Positions 62,705-64,000 of a DNA stretch of 64,000 nt are shown here, one piece after another. Every line of letters starts with the position of its first letter. The stretch's first letter is position 1. The notes under the pieces were generated by a model. That model did not search any database and was not told where the DNA came from. It worked only from the letters and a program-made list of their open reading frames with translations. Made by a program: the position numbers and the translations under genes. Origin of the DNA: Glandiceps talaboti (Eukaryota > Hemichordata > Enteropneusta > Spengelidae); the NCBI RefSeq assembly GCF_964340395.1, contig NC_135551.1:28565880-28629879 (forward strand). Direction: 5' to 3'.

Positions 62705-63056
62705 TTAAAGGGGCACAAGCTGAGTTTATACGATTTTGGGATGTAATTTTTGTTGTGAATTAAGAGATATCTGTTGTATTGTAATTACTGCATCATCATT
62801 TGCTATTGCCAGAACTCAAACCAAGTACTCATGAATAAATAATACATAAACAATTGATAACATAATGTATCATATGTATACTAAAACATCAAAGATGTCA
62901 TTATAATGCTATGAAATGGGCAAACAATGCCGGGATATGATTTCAGTACCAATGAAGGCATGTATTGACATTAACATTATACAAGTATGGTTTTGTTTTT
63001 TTTGTAACTTTTCAGTTGAGTTAAGTAGATTACAAACCCAGCTTGTGCCATTTTAA
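62705..63056. mobile_element. TTAA-flanked MITE, ~345 bp, ~24-bp inverted ends
   Basis: The left end reads TTAAAGGGGCACAAGCTGAG and then TTTATA. The reverse complement of the right end reads TTAAAATGGCACAAGCTGGG and then TTTGTA. TTAA lies at both borders (62705-62708, 63053-63056). TTAA duplications with purine-rich TTAAAGG(R) ends fit the Kolobok/T2 or piggyBac type of non-autonomous DNA element. The interior is AT-rich and non-coding. Confidence 0.75.
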
Positions 63057-63652
63057 CTGACAAAGTGTCATCTCTCACTAATTATGTGCAGATTATAATT
63101 GATAAAATCTGTACGTTTAGTACACAATAGTTAGTACACAAAATAAGATTTTGTTTAGTAATATTAAACTATCTCTGTCCTTACAAGAAACCCTTTATCT
63201 GATAAATGCAAATTTTATCAAGAGTTCTCTCACTACTCAAAGAAATAAGTGTATGGTCTGTTTTTTATTTACACTCAAACTATTAAGAGTTTTAGATGAA
63301 GCTGATGAGATATCAGCAAAAATTTGGGATGCACTTCCAAGAGATGTTTGTTGACTCTGTGAGTAGATATTTTCCTCTGATATAAAACTAAGTCTTTGAA
63401 CCCTTTTGGTGATACAGATTTACCAAGGTGTATATTTTGTACTATCTAATTGTCAAAATGAAACTAAAATCACTGAAAAAAAAGTGAGGAAAATGAGATT
63501 TTCTCTTTCATAGTGACAGCAACATGATTAGTGTGTCAACAAAATGCAATATTGTAATTAGAAAGACAAAAGAATTTACAGTTTGGCCACTTGTGGTGCT
63601 ATTCATAGGGCAATTACAAGCTGAAGTGTATAGGCTAATGTTAAATCTAGTC

Positions 63653-63770
63653 TGTAAGGTACGCTGTCACAGGGCACCCTCACGCATTGGTCAACCCCTT
63701 TCAGAGTTGACCAGTGAGGGCATAGTGACACAACGTATACAGTCTATGTTATATCTAGCTTCCTCACTCT
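63653..63770. mobile_element. Short palindromic (hairpin) element
   Basis: TCTGTAAGGTACGCTGTCAC and CACCCTCACGCATTGGTCAA in the left arm pair with the right arm, whose reverse complement reads GACTGTATACGTTGTGTCAC and GCCCTCACTGGTCAA. Loop of about 12 bp. Confidence 0.6.
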
Positions 63771-64000
63771 TTCATTATAAATACTCAGTTCAGAGAAAGT
63801 CAAAACGTTATTTTCCATGTATTTCTGAACTACTTCTTGTACTGTTATACTATTGACATTCATGGTGAAATTGTGGCTATTATTTATTCTATACTAGGAC
63901 ACCATGGTGTAATTCTTCTCTCCAAACTTCAAAGGCTGCAAATTGGTTAATTTGAATATGGTGTATTGTACACTCATCATACAATAATGAATACAAGGGT
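63771..64000. other. Window end, nothing recognised
   Basis: An open frame crossing the palindrome (63524-63856) has no known motif. Confidence 0.5.

Noticed and set aside
63151-63354. Frame containing LDEADE, like the DEAD-box motif II
   Set aside because: No other helicase motif is nearby and the surrounding sequence does not match; likely chance.

Overview
This is animal (metazoan) nuclear DNA. The sequence is AT-rich, genes are split by GT..AG introns, microsatellites and minisatellites are abundant, and there are many short inverted-repeat (MITE-like) elements, one tRNA-derived SINE and a LINE remnant. The two recognisable conserved genes are bilaterian genes. Intron density, compact intergenic spacing and many ACATGTA-type strings suggest a marine invertebrate, perhaps a lophotrochozoan such as a mollusc. 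The phylum is inference and I hold it weakly.

Layout. 1-7.6 kb: no gene seen, only repeats. 7.6-46.0 kb, minus strand: a complete SMCR8 orthologue. I could chain 20 coding exons with consensus splice sites and unbroken phase into a 930-residue protein. It has the N-terminal longin/DENN half with the catalytic-arginine context, a long acidic/serine-rich linker, and the C-terminal DENN half. Introns 14 (6.8 kb) and 16 (12.8 kb) hold most of the mobile-element debris. 46.0-46.7 kb: a head-to-head (bidirectional) promoter with a near-perfect ZNF143/Staf motif. 46.7-53.5 kb, plus strand: a FLASH/CASP8AP2-like gene with four coding exons and 1346 residues, almost all in one 3.7-kb exon. 57.4-59.3 kb, plus strand: a small three-exon gene for a 159-residue single-pass membrane protein with a PPPY motif, in the CYYR1/Shisa-like style. 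59.3-64 kb: no gene seen; repeats and two inverted-repeat elements.

Function. SMCR8 is the partner of C9orf72 and WDR41 in an autophagy/lysosome GAP complex. FLASH acts in histone pre-mRNA 3' processing in the nucleus. The two share a promoter but no known pathway.

The most unusual signal is inside SMCR8. The 3' end of exon 4 with its splice donor is tandemly amplified (68-bp unit, about 9 copies). The acceptor and first 14 bases of exon 12 are amplified as well (44-bp unit, about 34 copies). The donor end of exon 11 is duplicated once, and an 82-bp array abuts the exon 7 acceptor. The gene therefore carries dozens of decoy splice sites. The exon 4 and exon 12 decoys lead to immediate stop codons if used. 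I know of no description of this arrangement, and it is my main candidate for something new.
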